DNA from: Paracoccus haematequi | GTDB lineage: Bacteria; Pseudomonadota; Alphaproteobacteria; Rhodobacterales; Rhodobacteraceae | Reading direction: 5' to 3' | Assembly: GCA_945881965.1 (NCBI GenBank) | Contig: CAMCVS010000005.1 | Span: 1-64,000, forward strand | DNA length: 64,000 bases | Shown here: positions 52,539 to 61,461 of the stretch, in pieces | How positions within the stretch are numbered: the first letter of the stretch is position 1 | How the letters are laid out: each line of letters opens with the position of its first letter | The notes under the pieces: generated by a model | What the model saw: the letters and a program-made list of their open reading frames with translations, nothing else | The model's database searches: none | What the model was told of the DNA's origin: nothing | Position numbers and translations under genes: made by a program

Positions 52539-53918
52539 ATGCCCGCGCCCGCTCTTGATTGGCAGAAATCCACCTGGCGCGCGCTGCCGCGTGTGCAGAT
52601 GCCGGATTACCCCGATGCGACCCGGCTGGGCGAGGTCGAAACGCAGCTGGCGAAATACCCGCCGCTGGTGTTCGCGGGCGAGGCGCGCAAGCTGAAGACT
52701 GCGCTGGCGGCGGCGGCGCGCGGCGAGGCGTTCCTGTTGCAGGGCGGCGATTGCGCCGAGGCCTTTGATCAGTTTTCCGCCAATGCCATCCGCGACACGT
52801 TCAAGGTGATGTTGCAGATGGCGATGGTGCTGACCTATGGGGCCAAGGTGCCGGTGGTCAAAGTCGGGCGCATGGCGGGCCAATTCGCCAAGCCGCGCTC
52901 GGCCCCGACCGAGGTGATCGACGGCGTCGAACTGCCCAGCTATCGCGGCGACATCATCAACGATCTGGCCGCCACCCCCGATGCGCGCCAAGCCGACCCC
53001 GCGCGCATGTTGCAGGCCTATCTGCAATCAGCCGCCACGCTGAACCTGCTCCGCGCGTTTTCCACCGGGGGCTATGCCGATGTGCATCAGGTCCATTCCT
53101 GGACGCTGGGATTTACCGAAAGCGAAAAGGCCAGCCGGTTCCGCGACATGGCCAACCGCATCTCGGATACGCTGGATTTCATGAAGGCGGCGGGGCTGGA
53201 CAGTGCGGCGCGGCATGAATTGCAGACGGTGGATTTCTATACCAGCCACGAGGCGCTGCTGTTGGAATACGAAGAGGCGCTGACCCGGCAGGACAGCACG
53301 TCGGGCAAATGGCTGGCAGGGTCGGCGCATCTGATCTGGATCGGCGATCGCACCCGGCAGCCTGACGGGGCGCATGTCGAATATGCGCGCGGCGTGTTGA
53401 ACCCCATCGGGTTGAAATGCGGGCCGTCGATGACGGCGTCTGATCTCAAGGTGTTGATGGCGCGGCTGAACCCGGCCAACGAACCGGGGCGGCTGTCCTT
53501 GATCACGCGCTTTGGCGCGGGCAAGGTGGCGGAACACATGCCGCGCCTGTTGCAGGCCGTGCGCGAGGAAGGGGCCAATGTGCTGTGGGTCTGCGACCCG
53601 ATGCATGGCAACACGATCAAATCCGCCTCTGGCTATAAAACCCGTCCCTTTGAGGCCGTGCTGCGCGAGGTGCGCGAGTTCTTTGCGATGCACCGCGCCA
53701 TGGGCACGATTCCGGGCGGGGTGCATTTCGAGATGACTGGGCAGGATGTCACCGAATGCACGGGCGGGATGCATGCGGTGGGCGATGCCGATCTGTCCAG
53801 CCGTTATCACACCGCCTGCGATCCGCGCCTGAACGCGACGCAGTCGCTGGAACTGGCGTTTCTGGTGGCCGAAGAGCTGTCGGACCTGCGCCGCGCCCGC
53901 GCCGCGATGGCAGTCTGA
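52539..53918 (+). CDS. aroG: Class II 3-deoxy-7-phosphoheptulonate synthase (DAHP synthase)
   Basis: First shikimate-pathway enzyme, condensing PEP and erythrose-4-phosphate. The 459-aa protein is the plant/actinobacterial class II type, not the AroF/G/H type: [20 protein letters not shown], metal-ligand Cys, [36 protein letters not shown] and [27 protein letters not shown] is near the C-terminus. Start at 52539 preceded by GAAGGACTG. The stop abuts the stop of the convergent PAS gene with no space for a terminator. Confidence 0.94.
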   Translation: MPAPALDWQKSTWRALPRVQMPDYPDATRLGEVETQLAKYPPLVFAGEARKLKTALAAAARGEAFLLQGGDCAEAFDQFSANAIRDTFKVMLQMAMVLTYGAKVPVVKVGRMAGQFAKPRSAPTEVIDGVELPSYRGDIINDLAATPDARQADPARMLQAYLQSAATLNLLRAFSTGGYADVHQVHSWTLGFTESEKASRFRDMANRISDTLDFMKAAGLDSAARHELQTVDFYTSHEALLLEYEEALTRQDSTSGKWLAGSAHLIWIGDRTRQPDGAHVEYARGVLNPIGLKCGPSMTASDLKVLMARLNPANEPGRLSLITRFGAGKVAEHMPRLLQAVREEGANVLWVCDPMHGNTIKSASGYKTRPFEAVLREVREFFAMHRAMGTIPGGVHFEMTGQDVTECTGGMHAVGDADLSSRYHTACDPRLNATQSLELAFLVAEELSDLRRARAAMAV

Positions 53919-54608
53919 TCAGAGGTCTGATTTGATCAGCCGCAGATGACCGCGGCTGCGGATGGCCGGGGGCTGCGCCGCGAATGTGACTTGTGGTTCG
54001 GCCATGCCGGGGATCACGGCGCAGGGCGGCCCAGACACCCGGCGCGGCAGGCTGATCTGGAACCGGCGCGGCGCGCGCCCGGTTTCGCCCAAGGGCACCA
54101 GACAGCCCAGCAGCCGGTCGATGACCCCGGTATCAGAGGCCAGCGGCCACAGCATCAACCGCCCCGACAGCGCGGGACGGCCATAGGACGCAGGCCCGGT
54201 CAGGCGCATGTCCATCACGGCGGCCTCGTTGCACACGGCGTCGATGGCGGCAGACAGGATGCGCCGCGCCTCTGGTTCGGCGAACACCGTCATCGGCATC
54301 CCCCGCGCCTCCATCCCCAGCAGATCGTTCAGTTCCGACCCCGCGATCCGCAGCCGCGCGATGCCGGGGGCCAGCCGTTCCGCGATCAGCACAAAGGGCA
54401 GGGCGGGCGCAATCGCGCGCGGGTCGATGTCCGTGCGCAACGGGGCCTGACGCGCGCCCCGCCGCGCCTGCCAATAGCGGTCGACCTGCGTGAACAGGTC
54501 GCTCTCAGCAGGTCTGCCCGCCGCGCCAAAGGTGATCCGGGCATCCCTCTGCCCGCCGGAACGGGCGAAATCGGGCAGGAAACCATCGGGCGGTGTGATA
54601 TCGGTCAT
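53919..54608 (-). CDS. PAS-domain protein (PAS_5 family)
   Basis: A 229-aa cytosolic protein. The middle region (about 45-165), DIDPRAIAPALPFVLIAERL, GIARLRIAGSELNDLLGMEA and later strands, matches the PAS_5 group, common in alphaproteobacteria and usually lacking an output domain. The last 60 residues are Arg/Pro-rich without clear structure. Its ligand and role are unknown. It converges with aroG and is divergent from yicC with 196 bp between, in which TAACC-TTT-GGTTA is seen. Confidence 0.82.
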   Translation of the reverse strand: MTDITPPDGFLPDFARSGGQRDARITFGAAGRPAESDLFTQVDRYWQARRGARQAPLRTDIDPRAIAPALPFVLIAERLAPGIARLRIAGSELNDLLGMEARGMPMTVFAEPEARRILSAAIDAVCNEAAVMDMRLTGPASYGRPALSGRLMLWPLASDTGVIDRLLGCLVPLGETGRAPRRFQISLPRRVSGPPCAVIPGMAEPQVTFAAQPPAIRSRGHLRLIKSDL

Positions 54609-54804
54609 GTCGGGCCTCTGCGCGCGTGTCCGGGTTGGATCTTGGGGTGTCAGGCATCACGGCTTGCCATCAATATGCCACAATTCCATCCCGATTTGCG
54701 CGGGGTTTCGTAACCTTTGGTTAAGGTTCGCGCCGCGCAGACCGGGGTTGCAGGCCCGGTCACATCTGCCTAGGCACATGTGCAGCGAAGTTGAGGGTTC
54801 CGCC

Positions 54805-55707
54805 ATGATCCGTTCCAAGATCCGTTCCATGACCGGCTTTGCCACCTTTCGCGGCGCGGGGATGGGGTTTTCCTGGGTCTGGGATCTGCGGTCGGTCAAT
54901 GCCAAGGGGCTGGACCTGCGCCTGCGCGTGCCCGATTGGGTCGAGGGGCTGGAACCCGCCCTGCGTGCGGCCACGGCCCGCGTGGCTTCACGGGGCGCGG
55001 TGTCGCTGTCGCTGCGGCTGACCCGCGATGCAGGCGGCGGGGCGCTGACGCTGAACGCGGGCCTGCTGGAACAGGTGATGACGGCGCTGGCACAGATCGA
55101 GACGCGGGCGCACGCCACCGGCGTGTCGGTCGCGCCTGCCTCAAGCGCCGAAATCCTTGCGCTGCGTGGTGTGTTTGACGCCTCAGAACCCGAGGTTGAC
55201 GGCGCGGCGCTGTTGCCAAGTCTGATGGCCGATGTGCCCGCGTTGCTGAGCGCTTTTGATGCCGCGCGCGCCAGTGAAGGCGCGGCGCTGGCGGCGGTGC
55301 TGACGCGCCAGATCGACGAGATCGCCGCGTTGACCGACGCCGCCACCGACGCCGCCCGCGCGCGGACCACGGACGCCGAACGCGCGCTGAGCGCCGCTTT
55401 GGGCCGGGTGATGGCCGTGACGGATGCCGTGGACCCCGCCCGTCTGGCGCAGGAACTGGCGCTGATCGCGGTGAAAACCGACGTCACTGAAGAATTGGAC
55501 CGCCTGCGCGCGCATATTGATCAGGCGCGCGGCCTGATCGCGGGGTCTGATCCGGTGGGGCGGCGGCTGGATTTCCTGATGCAGGAATTCAACCGCGAGG
55601 CCAACACCCTGTGTTCCAAGGCGCAATCCCCCGGCTTGACGCGGATCGGGCTGGACCTGAAAACAGTGATCGACCAGATGCGTGAACAGGTGCAGAATGT
55701 GGAATAG
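54805..55707 (+). CDS. YicC-family endoribonuclease
   Basis: A 300-aa protein of the YicC/YloC family, recently associated with endoribonuclease activity on small RNAs in E. coli. It starts IRSKIRSMTGFATFRG (the SMTGFA motif defines the family), has VNAKGLDLRLRVP and the C-terminal DUF1732 region ELDRLRAHIDQARGLI with FLMQEFNREANTLCSKAQS. ATG at 54805 follows GAGGG. gmk follows 3 bp later; yicC-gmk is a conserved pair in alphaproteobacteria. Confidence 0.9.
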   Translation: MIRSKIRSMTGFATFRGAGMGFSWVWDLRSVNAKGLDLRLRVPDWVEGLEPALRAATARVASRGAVSLSLRLTRDAGGGALTLNAGLLEQVMTALAQIETRAHATGVSVAPASSAEILALRGVFDASEPEVDGAALLPSLMADVPALLSAFDAARASEGAALAAVLTRQIDEIAALTDAATDAARARTTDAERALSAALGRVMAVTDAVDPARLAQELALIAVKTDVTEELDRLRAHIDQARGLIAGSDPVGRRLDFLMQEFNREANTLCSKAQSPGLTRIGLDLKTVIDQMREQVQNVE

Positions 55708-55710
55708 GCC

Positions 55711-56361
55711 ATGACGGCGCATGACACCCGGCGGGGCCTGCTGATCATCCTGTCGTCACCGTCGGGCGCGGGCAAATCCACGCTGTCCAAACGCCTCTTG
55801 GCCTGGGATCCGACGTTGTCGTTTTCGGTCTCTGCCACCACCCGCGCGCCCCGTGCGGGCGAGGTGGACGGCGCGGATTACCATTTCCTGACGGAACCGG
55901 ATTTCAAGCATCAGGCGGCGCAGGGCCAGATGCTGGAACATGCGCATGTGTTCGGGAATTACTATGGCTCGCCCAAGGCCCCGGTAGAACAGGCCATCGG
56001 GCAGGGCCGCGATGTGCTGTTCGACATCGACTGGCAAGGCGCGCAGCAGATCCGCAATTCGTCGCTGGGCCGGTTCACGCTGTCGATTTTCATTCTGCCG
56101 CCGTCGATTCCCGAACTCCGCCGCCGTCTGATCACGCGCGGGCAGGACGCGCCCGAGGTGATCGCGCGGCGGATGGAGAAAAGCTGGGACGAGATCAGCC
56201 ATTGGGATGGCTATGATTTCGTGCTGGTGAACGATGATCTGGACCAGACCTTTGACCGGCTGACCACCATCGTCGCCGCCACAAGGTTGAAACGCGACCA
56301 GCAGCCGGGGCTGGTCGATCATGTGCGCGCGTTGCAAGCGCAATTCGAGGAGACGATCTGA
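55711..56361 (+). CDS. gmk: Guanylate kinase
   Basis: Phosphorylates GMP to GDP. The 216-aa protein has the P-loop [16 protein letters not shown] near residue 12, [18 protein letters not shown], the substrate-binding region and [17 protein letters not shown] (Walker B-like). [20 protein letters not shown] is near the lid. It lies 3 bp after yicC and its stop overlaps the start of the following carbonic-anhydrase-like gene by one base (TGATG). Confidence 0.95.
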   Translation: MTAHDTRRGLLIILSSPSGAGKSTLSKRLLAWDPTLSFSVSATTRAPRAGEVDGADYHFLTEPDFKHQAAQGQMLEHAHVFGNYYGSPKAPVEQAIGQGRDVLFDIDWQGAQQIRNSSLGRFTLSIFILPPSIPELRRRLITRGQDAPEVIARRMEKSWDEISHWDGYDFVLVNDDLDQTFDRLTTIVAATRLKRDQQPGLVDHVRALQAQFEETI

Positions 56362-56885
56362 TGCTCTATGCGCTGGACGGGCTGGCCCCGACATTGCCCG
56401 AGGATGGGGATTATTGGGTGGCACCCGGCGCGCATGTGCTGGGCAACGTGGTGCTGCACAGCGGGGTGTCCATCTGGTTCGGCTGCACGCTGCGCGGGGA
56501 CAATGAATGTATCACCTTGGGTCCGGGGTCGAATGTGCAGGAAAACGTGGTGATCCACAGTGATCTGGGGTTCCCGGTGACCATCGGGGCGGGCTGCACC
56601 ATCGGGCACAAGGCGATGCTGCACGGCTGCACCATCGGCGACAACAGCCTGATCGGCATGGGGGCCACGGTGCTGAACGGCGCGCGGATCGGGCGGGATT
56701 GCCTGATCGGCGCGGGCGCGCTGGTGACCGAAGGCAAGGAGATCCCCGATGGCAGTCTGGTGATGGGCGCGCCGGGCCGCGTGGTGCGCAGCCTTGATGC
56801 CGCCGCCATCGACCGGCTGCGCTGGTCGGCGCTGCATTATCAGGACAACATGCGCCGCTTCCGTGCCGGGCTGGTCGCGCTGTAG
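56361..56885 (+). CDS. Gamma-carbonic anhydrase family protein (left-handed beta helix)
   Basis: A 174-aa hexapeptide-repeat protein (VAPGAHVLGNVVLHSGVSIW, then VTIGAGCTIGHKAMLHGCTIG). Three histidines placed as zinc ligands are seen in ENVVIHSD, CTIGHKAMLHGC. The C-terminal helix RWSALHYQDNMRRFRAG completes the family plan. Members include YrdA/PaaY and CamH-like proteins; activity as carbonic anhydrase is variable, so the function is not certain. It overlaps the gmk stop by one base, hence a yicC-gmk-gCA operon. Confidence 0.87.
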   Translation: MLYALDGLAPTLPEDGDYWVAPGAHVLGNVVLHSGVSIWFGCTLRGDNECITLGPGSNVQENVVIHSDLGFPVTIGAGCTIGHKAMLHGCTIGDNSLIGMGATVLNGARIGRDCLIGAGALVTEGKEIPDGSLVMGAPGRVVRSLDAAAIDRLRWSALHYQDNMRRFRAGLVAL

Positions 56886-56887
56886 CG

Positions 56888-57310
56888 TCAGGCGCTGCGG
56901 GCAAAATGCGCACATTCCAGACCCAGATCAGGAAACAGCACCCCCGCTTCATAGGCGTGATGCGCGCCGCAATGCGTCGTGCTGCTGGGGCGGGAGGTGT
57001 CCAACACAATCCGCAACCCCGGACATTCGCGCAGGATTTCGCGCCGGATGATGTTTGCCCGCGGCAGCGCCACCGACCGGGTGCGCAGCAGGCCCTCAAA
57101 TGCCACTGCCCGCAAAACCCGCGCAATATCCAGCGCGTCATATTCCGCGCAGAATAACCAGCACCGCACCTCGGCCGGTTGCGCGCGAAGCAGGAAATCC
57201 GGGGTGAACAGGCGAACATCAACGCGCGGACACGTGGTGTCCGATGCCGGCGCGGACAAAGAATCGACGAATATCGCGCGACCGGCGGTCACAATGGTCT
57301 TCGGGATCAT
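56888..57310 (-). CDS. Unrecognised protein, 140 aa
   Basis: A soluble protein without signal peptide or membrane helix. It has six cysteines and a predicted alternating beta-alpha pattern (CWLFCAEYDALDIARVLRAV; IIRREILRECPGLRIVLDTS). The ATG at 57310 has AAGGA at 8 nt, so it is likely real. The 3' end is 2 bp from the convergent beta-helix gene. Upstream lie 253 bp shared with the divergent phoR. No family is recognised; involvement in phosphate control is not supported by sequence. Confidence 0.6.
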   Translation of the reverse strand: MIPKTIVTAGRAIFVDSLSAPASDTTCPRVDVRLFTPDFLLRAQPAEVRCWLFCAEYDALDIARVLRAVAFEGLLRTRSVALPRANIIRREILRECPGLRIVLDTSRPSSTTHCGAHHAYEAGVLFPDLGLECAHFARSA

Positions 57311-57406
57311 GGCGTGCTTCCTTTGGCAGAAGGACGAACAGGCAATCGCACGGCGCAGAAGCTTAAACTGACACGAAATTGCGCGTCATGATGCGATCTT
57401 AGGTAG

Positions 57407-57428
57407 CATATGACGGACCTGTCATGTG
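57407..57428. promoter_or_regulatory. Inverted repeat in the phoR upstream region
   Basis: CATATGAC, spacer GGACCT, GTCATGTG: 8-bp arms with one mismatch. It lies in the 253-bp divergent space between the unknown 140-aa gene and phoR, 136 bp before the phoR start. The GTCAT elements recall Pho half-sites, but the symmetry is inverted instead of direct, so PhoB binding is not the obvious reading. Confidence 0.35.
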
Positions 57429-57563
57429 TTCAATCGCATAGGGTGTTACAATTCTGAAAGCGCAACCGCTCTTTACAGCCCCGCCGCACCGATGCAGCGT
57501 CGCGCCACGCCCACTGTTGCACGGCAGGGCCCTTGCAGATGGGACAAAGCGCGGGAGCATCGC

Positions 57564-58631
57564 ATGGACACGCCGACCAAACCGGAAACCTTTGCCTCCA
57601 CCATCGGGTCTTATCTTGAAGCGCTGCCGCTGGCAGCGTTGGTGGTGGACGAATCCGAACGGATCGTGCTGGTCAACCCGGTCGCCAAAGAGCTGTTCGG
57701 CCCGGTTCTGACCGGGCGGCCCCTGCTGACAGTGCTGCGCCAGCCCCCGGTGGCCGAAGCGATTGCGGCAGCGCGGTCGTCCGGCCTGCGCCAGATCACG
57801 CGCATCCTGCATCAGGACGGGCCGCGCGATACGGTGCTGATGCTGAACGTGGCGCAGGTGCCCTTGCCGCCGCAATACGGGCGCGGCTTCCTGTTGTGCT
57901 TTGACGATCTGACCGAACGCGAGGCGGCGGCGCAGATGCGGCGGGATTTCGTGGCCAACGTCAGCCACGAACTGCGCACGCCGCTGACCGCGCTGTTGGG
58001 GTTCATCGAGACCTTGCAGGGTCCGGCGCGGGGCGATCCGGCGGCGCAAGGGCGGTTTCTGGGCATCATGGCCTCTGAGGCAGGCCGGATGAACCGTCTG
58101 GTGCAGGATCTGCTGTCGCTGTCACAGGTCGAGGCGCAGGAACGCATCCGCCCCGCCAGCGAGGTTGATCTGTGCGGGCTGATCGCGTCCACCCTGCGCG
58201 GCATGGCGCCTTTGGCCGAAGGCGCGCGGGTGACCTTGCACCATGACGGGCTGGACATGCCCTGTGTCGTGCCGGGGGACGCCGACCAGATCCGGCAGGT
58301 GCTGACCAATCTGGTCGAGAATGGCATCAAATACGGCGGCGCGGATGGCCGGGTGACGGTGTCGCTGTCGCGGTTTGCGCGCGATGCCACGCTGCGCGGT
58401 CCGGCCGTGCGGATCGCGGTGCAGGACACCGGGCCGGGAATCGAGGAAATCCATATCCCGCGCCTGACCGAGCGATTCTATCGCATCGACAACCACCGTT
58501 CGCGCGCGATGGGGGGCACGGGGCTGGGCCTTGCAATCGTCAAGCACATCGTCAACCGCCATCGCGGACGGCTGCGGATCGACAGTGCGCCGGGGCAGGG
58601 CAGCACGTTTTCGGTGATCCTGCCGGCGTGA
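57564..58631 (+). CDS. phoR: PhoR-like sensor histidine kinase, no transmembrane segment
   Basis: A 355-aa kinase. A PAS domain (about 15-115; ALVVDESERIVLVNPVAKEL) precedes the HisKA domain with phospho-acceptor His135 in FVANVSHELRTPLTALLG and an HATPase_c domain (NLVENGIKYG, VQDTGPGIEEIHIPRLTERF, GGTGLGLAIVKHIV). Its position just upstream of pstS identifies it as PhoR, which controls PhoB in phosphate limitation. Unlike E. coli PhoR it has no membrane helix from the start at 57564, supported by GGAG 7 nt upstream, nor in the longer frame. phoB is not in the window; it probably follows phoU. Confidence 0.82.
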   Translation: MDTPTKPETFASTIGSYLEALPLAALVVDESERIVLVNPVAKELFGPVLTGRPLLTVLRQPPVAEAIAAARSSGLRQITRILHQDGPRDTVLMLNVAQVPLPPQYGRGFLLCFDDLTEREAAAQMRRDFVANVSHELRTPLTALLGFIETLQGPARGDPAAQGRFLGIMASEAGRMNRLVQDLLSLSQVEAQERIRPASEVDLCGLIASTLRGMAPLAEGARVTLHHDGLDMPCVVPGDADQIRQVLTNLVENGIKYGGADGRVTVSLSRFARDATLRGPAVRIAVQDTGPGIEEIHIPRLTERFYRIDNHRSRAMGGTGLGLAIVKHIVNRHRGRLRIDSAPGQGSTFSVILPA

Positions 58632-58768
58632 TTTTGGCCTGCATTATCCTGACGGGACAGGCTTTTGGGCGGCGCTGAATGACAGCCCGGCAACAAGACC
58701 ACGACATGGTTGCGGCGGCGCTGTGACGGTTCGGCGAATGTTGTCCGGTCTGCGATCGGACCGGGCTT

Positions 58769-58795
58769 TGTCATGAAAATGTTACATCACAGTCA
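58769..58795 (+). promoter_or_regulatory. Pho box (three 11-bp-spaced half-sites) of the pst operon
   Basis: TGTCA (58769), TGTTA (58780) and AGTCA (58791) occur as direct repeats exactly 11 bp apart, each followed by an A/T-rich segment, which is the known arrangement for PhoB dimers binding in tandem. The element ends 89 bp before the pstS start. PhoB boxes replace a poor -35; CTAAGC about 22 bp downstream is the best -10 candidate. It indicates induction in phosphate starvation. Confidence 0.8.
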
Positions 58796-58883
58796 CAAAA
58801 CTTTGGTCTCGGCGACCTAAGCCGTCAACGGAGTTCGCGCCAAACTAGGTGCGTTCCGACCCCTGGCAACATAGGAGACATCC

Positions 58884-59936
58884 ATGTCCTTCGCAAAAAT
58901 CACCGTTTCGGCCCTGGCAATTGCCGCCGCTGCGACCGCTGCCAACGCCCGTGACAACGTGCAGATGGCCGGTTCCTCGACCGTTCTGCCCTACGCCACC
59001 ATCGTCGCCGAAGCGTTCGGCGAAAACTTCAGCTTCCCCACCCCCGTCGTCGAAGGCGGCGGTTCGGGTGCCGGCCGCAAGAAGCTGTGCGAAGGCGTTG
59101 GCGCCAACACCATCGACATCGCCAACTCGTCGTCGCGCATCTCGAAGTCGGACGTCGAAACCTGCGCCAAGAACGGCGTGACCGAGATCATCGAAGTCCG
59201 TTTCGGCTATGACGGCATCGTGTTCGCATCCGACATCAAGGGCGCAGAATTCGCCTTCACCGCCGCCGACTGGTATGCCGCTCTGGGCGCAAACGTCGCC
59301 AAGGATGGCAAGATCGTCCCGAACGCCAACAAGACCTGGGCCGACGTGAACGCCAAGCTGCCCGCACAGGACATCCTGGCCTTCATCCCCGGCACCAAGC
59401 ACGGCACCCGTGAAGTGTTCGACATCAAGGTTCTGGAAGCAGGCTGCAAGGCCACTGGCGCTTATGACCTGTTCGTTGCCGCCTCGACCGGCGCCGATGA
59501 AAAGGCCAAGAAAGCCGACGCCGGCAAGCAGTGCCTGGCGCTGCGCACCGACGGTGTGTCGGTTGACATCGACGGCGACTACACCGAAACGCTGGCACGC
59601 ATCGACGCCGCCAAGAACGCCATCGGCGTGTTCGGACTGTCGTTCTACCAGAACAACACCGACAAGCTGCGCGTTGCCACCATGGAAGGCGTCGTGCCGA
59701 CCACCGAAGCAATCGCCAAGGGTGACTACCCGGTGTCGCGTCCGCTGTTCTTCTACGTCAAGAAGGCCCACATCGGCGTGATCCCCGGCCTGAAGGAATA
59801 TGTGACCTTCTTCGTGTCCGACGACATGGCCGGCCCGAACGGCCCGCTGGCCGCCTATGGTCTGGTTGCCGACCCGGAACTGGCAGCGACCCAGGCGATG
59901 GTCGAAGCCGAGACCCCGATGGCACCCCTGAAGTAA
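58884..59936 (+). CDS. pstS: Phosphate ABC transporter substrate-binding protein PstS
   Basis: Periplasmic phosphate receptor, 350 aa. Signal peptide 1-22 (ITVSALAIAAAATAANA), then NVQMAGSSTVLPYATIVAEA and VEGGGSGAGRKKLCEG, carrying the phosphate-contacting Ser/Gly/Arg residues. IANSSSRIS and the later GTKHGTREVFDIKV segment follow. ATG at 58884 is preceded by AGGAGACATCC. The codon use is strongly biased to C-ending codons, consistent with very high expression. It lies behind the Pho box and is followed by a strong hairpin before pstC. Confidence 0.95.
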   Translation: MSFAKITVSALAIAAAATAANARDNVQMAGSSTVLPYATIVAEAFGENFSFPTPVVEGGGSGAGRKKLCEGVGANTIDIANSSSRISKSDVETCAKNGVTEIIEVRFGYDGIVFASDIKGAEFAFTAADWYAALGANVAKDGKIVPNANKTWADVNAKLPAQDILAFIPGTKHGTREVFDIKVLEAGCKATGAYDLFVAASTGADEKAKKADAGKQCLALRTDGVSVDIDGDYTETLARIDAAKNAIGVFGLSFYQNNTDKLRVATMEGVVPTTEAIAKGDYPVSRPLFFYVKKAHIGVIPGLKEYVTFFVSDDMAGPNGPLAAYGLVADPELAATQAMVEAETPMAPLK

Positions 59937-59950
59937 TCAGCACATTCTCT

Positions 59951-59974
59951 GGAGAGCGCCCCACGGCGCTCTCC
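59951..59974 (+). terminator. Hairpin between pstS and pstC (partial terminator or 3' stabiliser)
   Basis: GGAGAGCGCC, loop CCAC, GGCGCTCTCC: a perfect 10-bp stem 14 bp after the pstS stop, followed by TTCCTCTT. The weak U-rich tail suggests partial termination, letting a fraction of transcripts continue into pstC. A comparable hairpin follows livK. Confidence 0.7.
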
Positions 59975-60000
59975 TTCCTCTTGAGAGAACCGGATTTCCC

Positions 60001-61461
60001 ATGAGCGTCGGTATTCTGTCCCTGATCATTCTGGCCCTGGCTGTCGCAGGCTTTTTCCTAGGCCGCAGTCGCGCCTTGCAAAGCGTGCAGGGTGATCCCC
60101 GCAAATTGCACTCGCTGCCCGTCTATTACGGCCAGACGGTGTTCCTGTTTACCGCCGTTCCGGCGCTGTTGCTGATGGCCGCCTGGCTGGTGGTGCAGCC
60201 ACTGGTGATTGACGCCCGCATCGTGGGTCAGTTGGGCCCGGAAGTGGCCGCCGACCCTTCGGCCGCGACGCTTGCCATGGAAGATGTCCAGCGCATCGCC
60301 AGCGGGCTTGACGCGCTGCAAGCCGCCGCAGGTCTGTCGAACGACGAAATGCGCAAAATGCGCGCCGACTTGTCCGACATCCGGGGCCGCATGGCCGATG
60401 TCGGGGTCGCTTTGGGGGCGGAAGTCAACCCCAAGATTTTCGAAATGGCCAAGGATTTCCGCGACATGCAGCGCGGTGGTGCTTTGATGATGACCCTTGC
60501 GGTGCTGTTGGCCGCCGTGGCCGGGTTCGTCTGGTCCGTGCTGCGCATCAAGGCGGATTTCCGCGCCCGCAACGTGTCGGAAACCTTTGTGCGCTGGGTG
60601 CTTATCGTGTCGGCGGGGGTGGCGATCCTGACCACCGTCGGCATCGTGATGTCCCTGGCGACCGAAACCATCCGCTTCTTCAGCATCTACCCGGCGTCGG
60701 AGTTCTTCTTTGGCCTGACCTGGAACCCGCAGTTCCGTGGCGGGTCGGACCTTGGCCTGATCCCGCTGCTGTGGGGCACGATGTATATCACTTTGGTGTC
60801 TATGATCGTTGCCGTGCCAATCGGCATCTTCGCCGCCATCTACACCGCCGAATACGCCACACCGCGCGTCCGGTCGGTGGTCAAGCCGCTGATCGAGGTG
60901 ATCGCGGGTATCCCGACGGTGGTGTTCGGCCTGTTCGCGCTGGTCACTGTGGGGCCGTTCCTGCGGGATTACTTTGCCCAGCCCTTGGGCCTGGGAAATT
61001 CGGGGTCATCGGTGATGACCGCCGGTCTGGTGATCGGCATCCTGAACATCCCGTTCATCTCTTCGCTCGCGGACGACATCATCAACGCGGTGCCGCAGTC
61101 CATGCGCGACGGGTCTTATGGGCTTGGTGCCACCAAATCCGAAACCATCCGCAAGGTGGTGCTGCCCGCCGCGCTGCCGGGCATCGTTGGTGCCATCCTG
61201 CTGGCCGCCAGCCGCGCCATCGGTGAAACGATGATCGTGACCATGGGGGCAGGGGCGTCGGCCAAGCTGGACCTGAACCCTTTCGAGGCGATGACCACCA
61301 TCACGGTCAAGATCGTCGGCCAGTTGACGGGTGATTTGACCTTCGACTCGCCGGAAACTCTGGTGGCCTTTGCCCTGGGCAGCACGTTGTTCGTCATCAC
61401 GCTGGCCCTGAACATCTTCGCGCTCTGGATTGTGCGCAAATACCGGGAGCAATACGAATGA
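60001..61461 (+). CDS. pstC: Phosphate ABC transporter permease PstC (long form)
   Basis: Permease with 486 aa against about 320 in E. coli. The extra N-terminal half has two hydrophobic helices (1-20; 43-65) flanking a periplasmic helical segment (LAMEDVQRIASGLDALQAAA) and another pair about 155-220. The conserved permease core starts near 250 (LIPLLWGTMYITLVSMIVAV) with the EAA coupling loop LGATKSETIRKVVLPAALPG. Start at 60001, weak ribosome site. The stop overlaps pstA by 4 bp. The long form is usual in this clade. Confidence 0.93.
   Translation: MSVGILSLIILALAVAGFFLGRSRALQSVQGDPRKLHSLPVYYGQTVFLFTAVPALLLMAAWLVVQPLVIDARIVGQLGPEVAADPSAATLAMEDVQRIASGLDALQAAAGLSNDEMRKMRADLSDIRGRMADVGVALGAEVNPKIFEMAKDFRDMQRGGALMMTLAVLLAAVAGFVWSVLRIKADFRARNVSETFVRWVLIVSAGVAILTTVGIVMSLATETIRFFSIYPASEFFFGLTWNPQFRGGSDLGLIPLLWGTMYITLVSMIVAVPIGIFAAIYTAEYATPRVRSVVKPLIEVIAGIPTVVFGLFALVTVGPFLRDYFAQPLGLGNSGSSVMTAGLVIGILNIPFISSLADDIINAVPQSMRDGSYGLGATKSETIRKVVLPAALPGIVGAILLAASRAIGETMIVTMGAGASAKLDLNPFEAMTTITVKIVGQLTGDLTFDSPETLVAFALGSTLFVITLALNIFALWIVRKYREQYE

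Noticed and set aside
54711-54723. TAACC-TTT-GGTTA near yicC as a possible CtrA or other operator
   Set aside because: The arms are only 5 bp and do not match the TTAA-N7-TTAA CtrA consensus; such matches are expected by chance.
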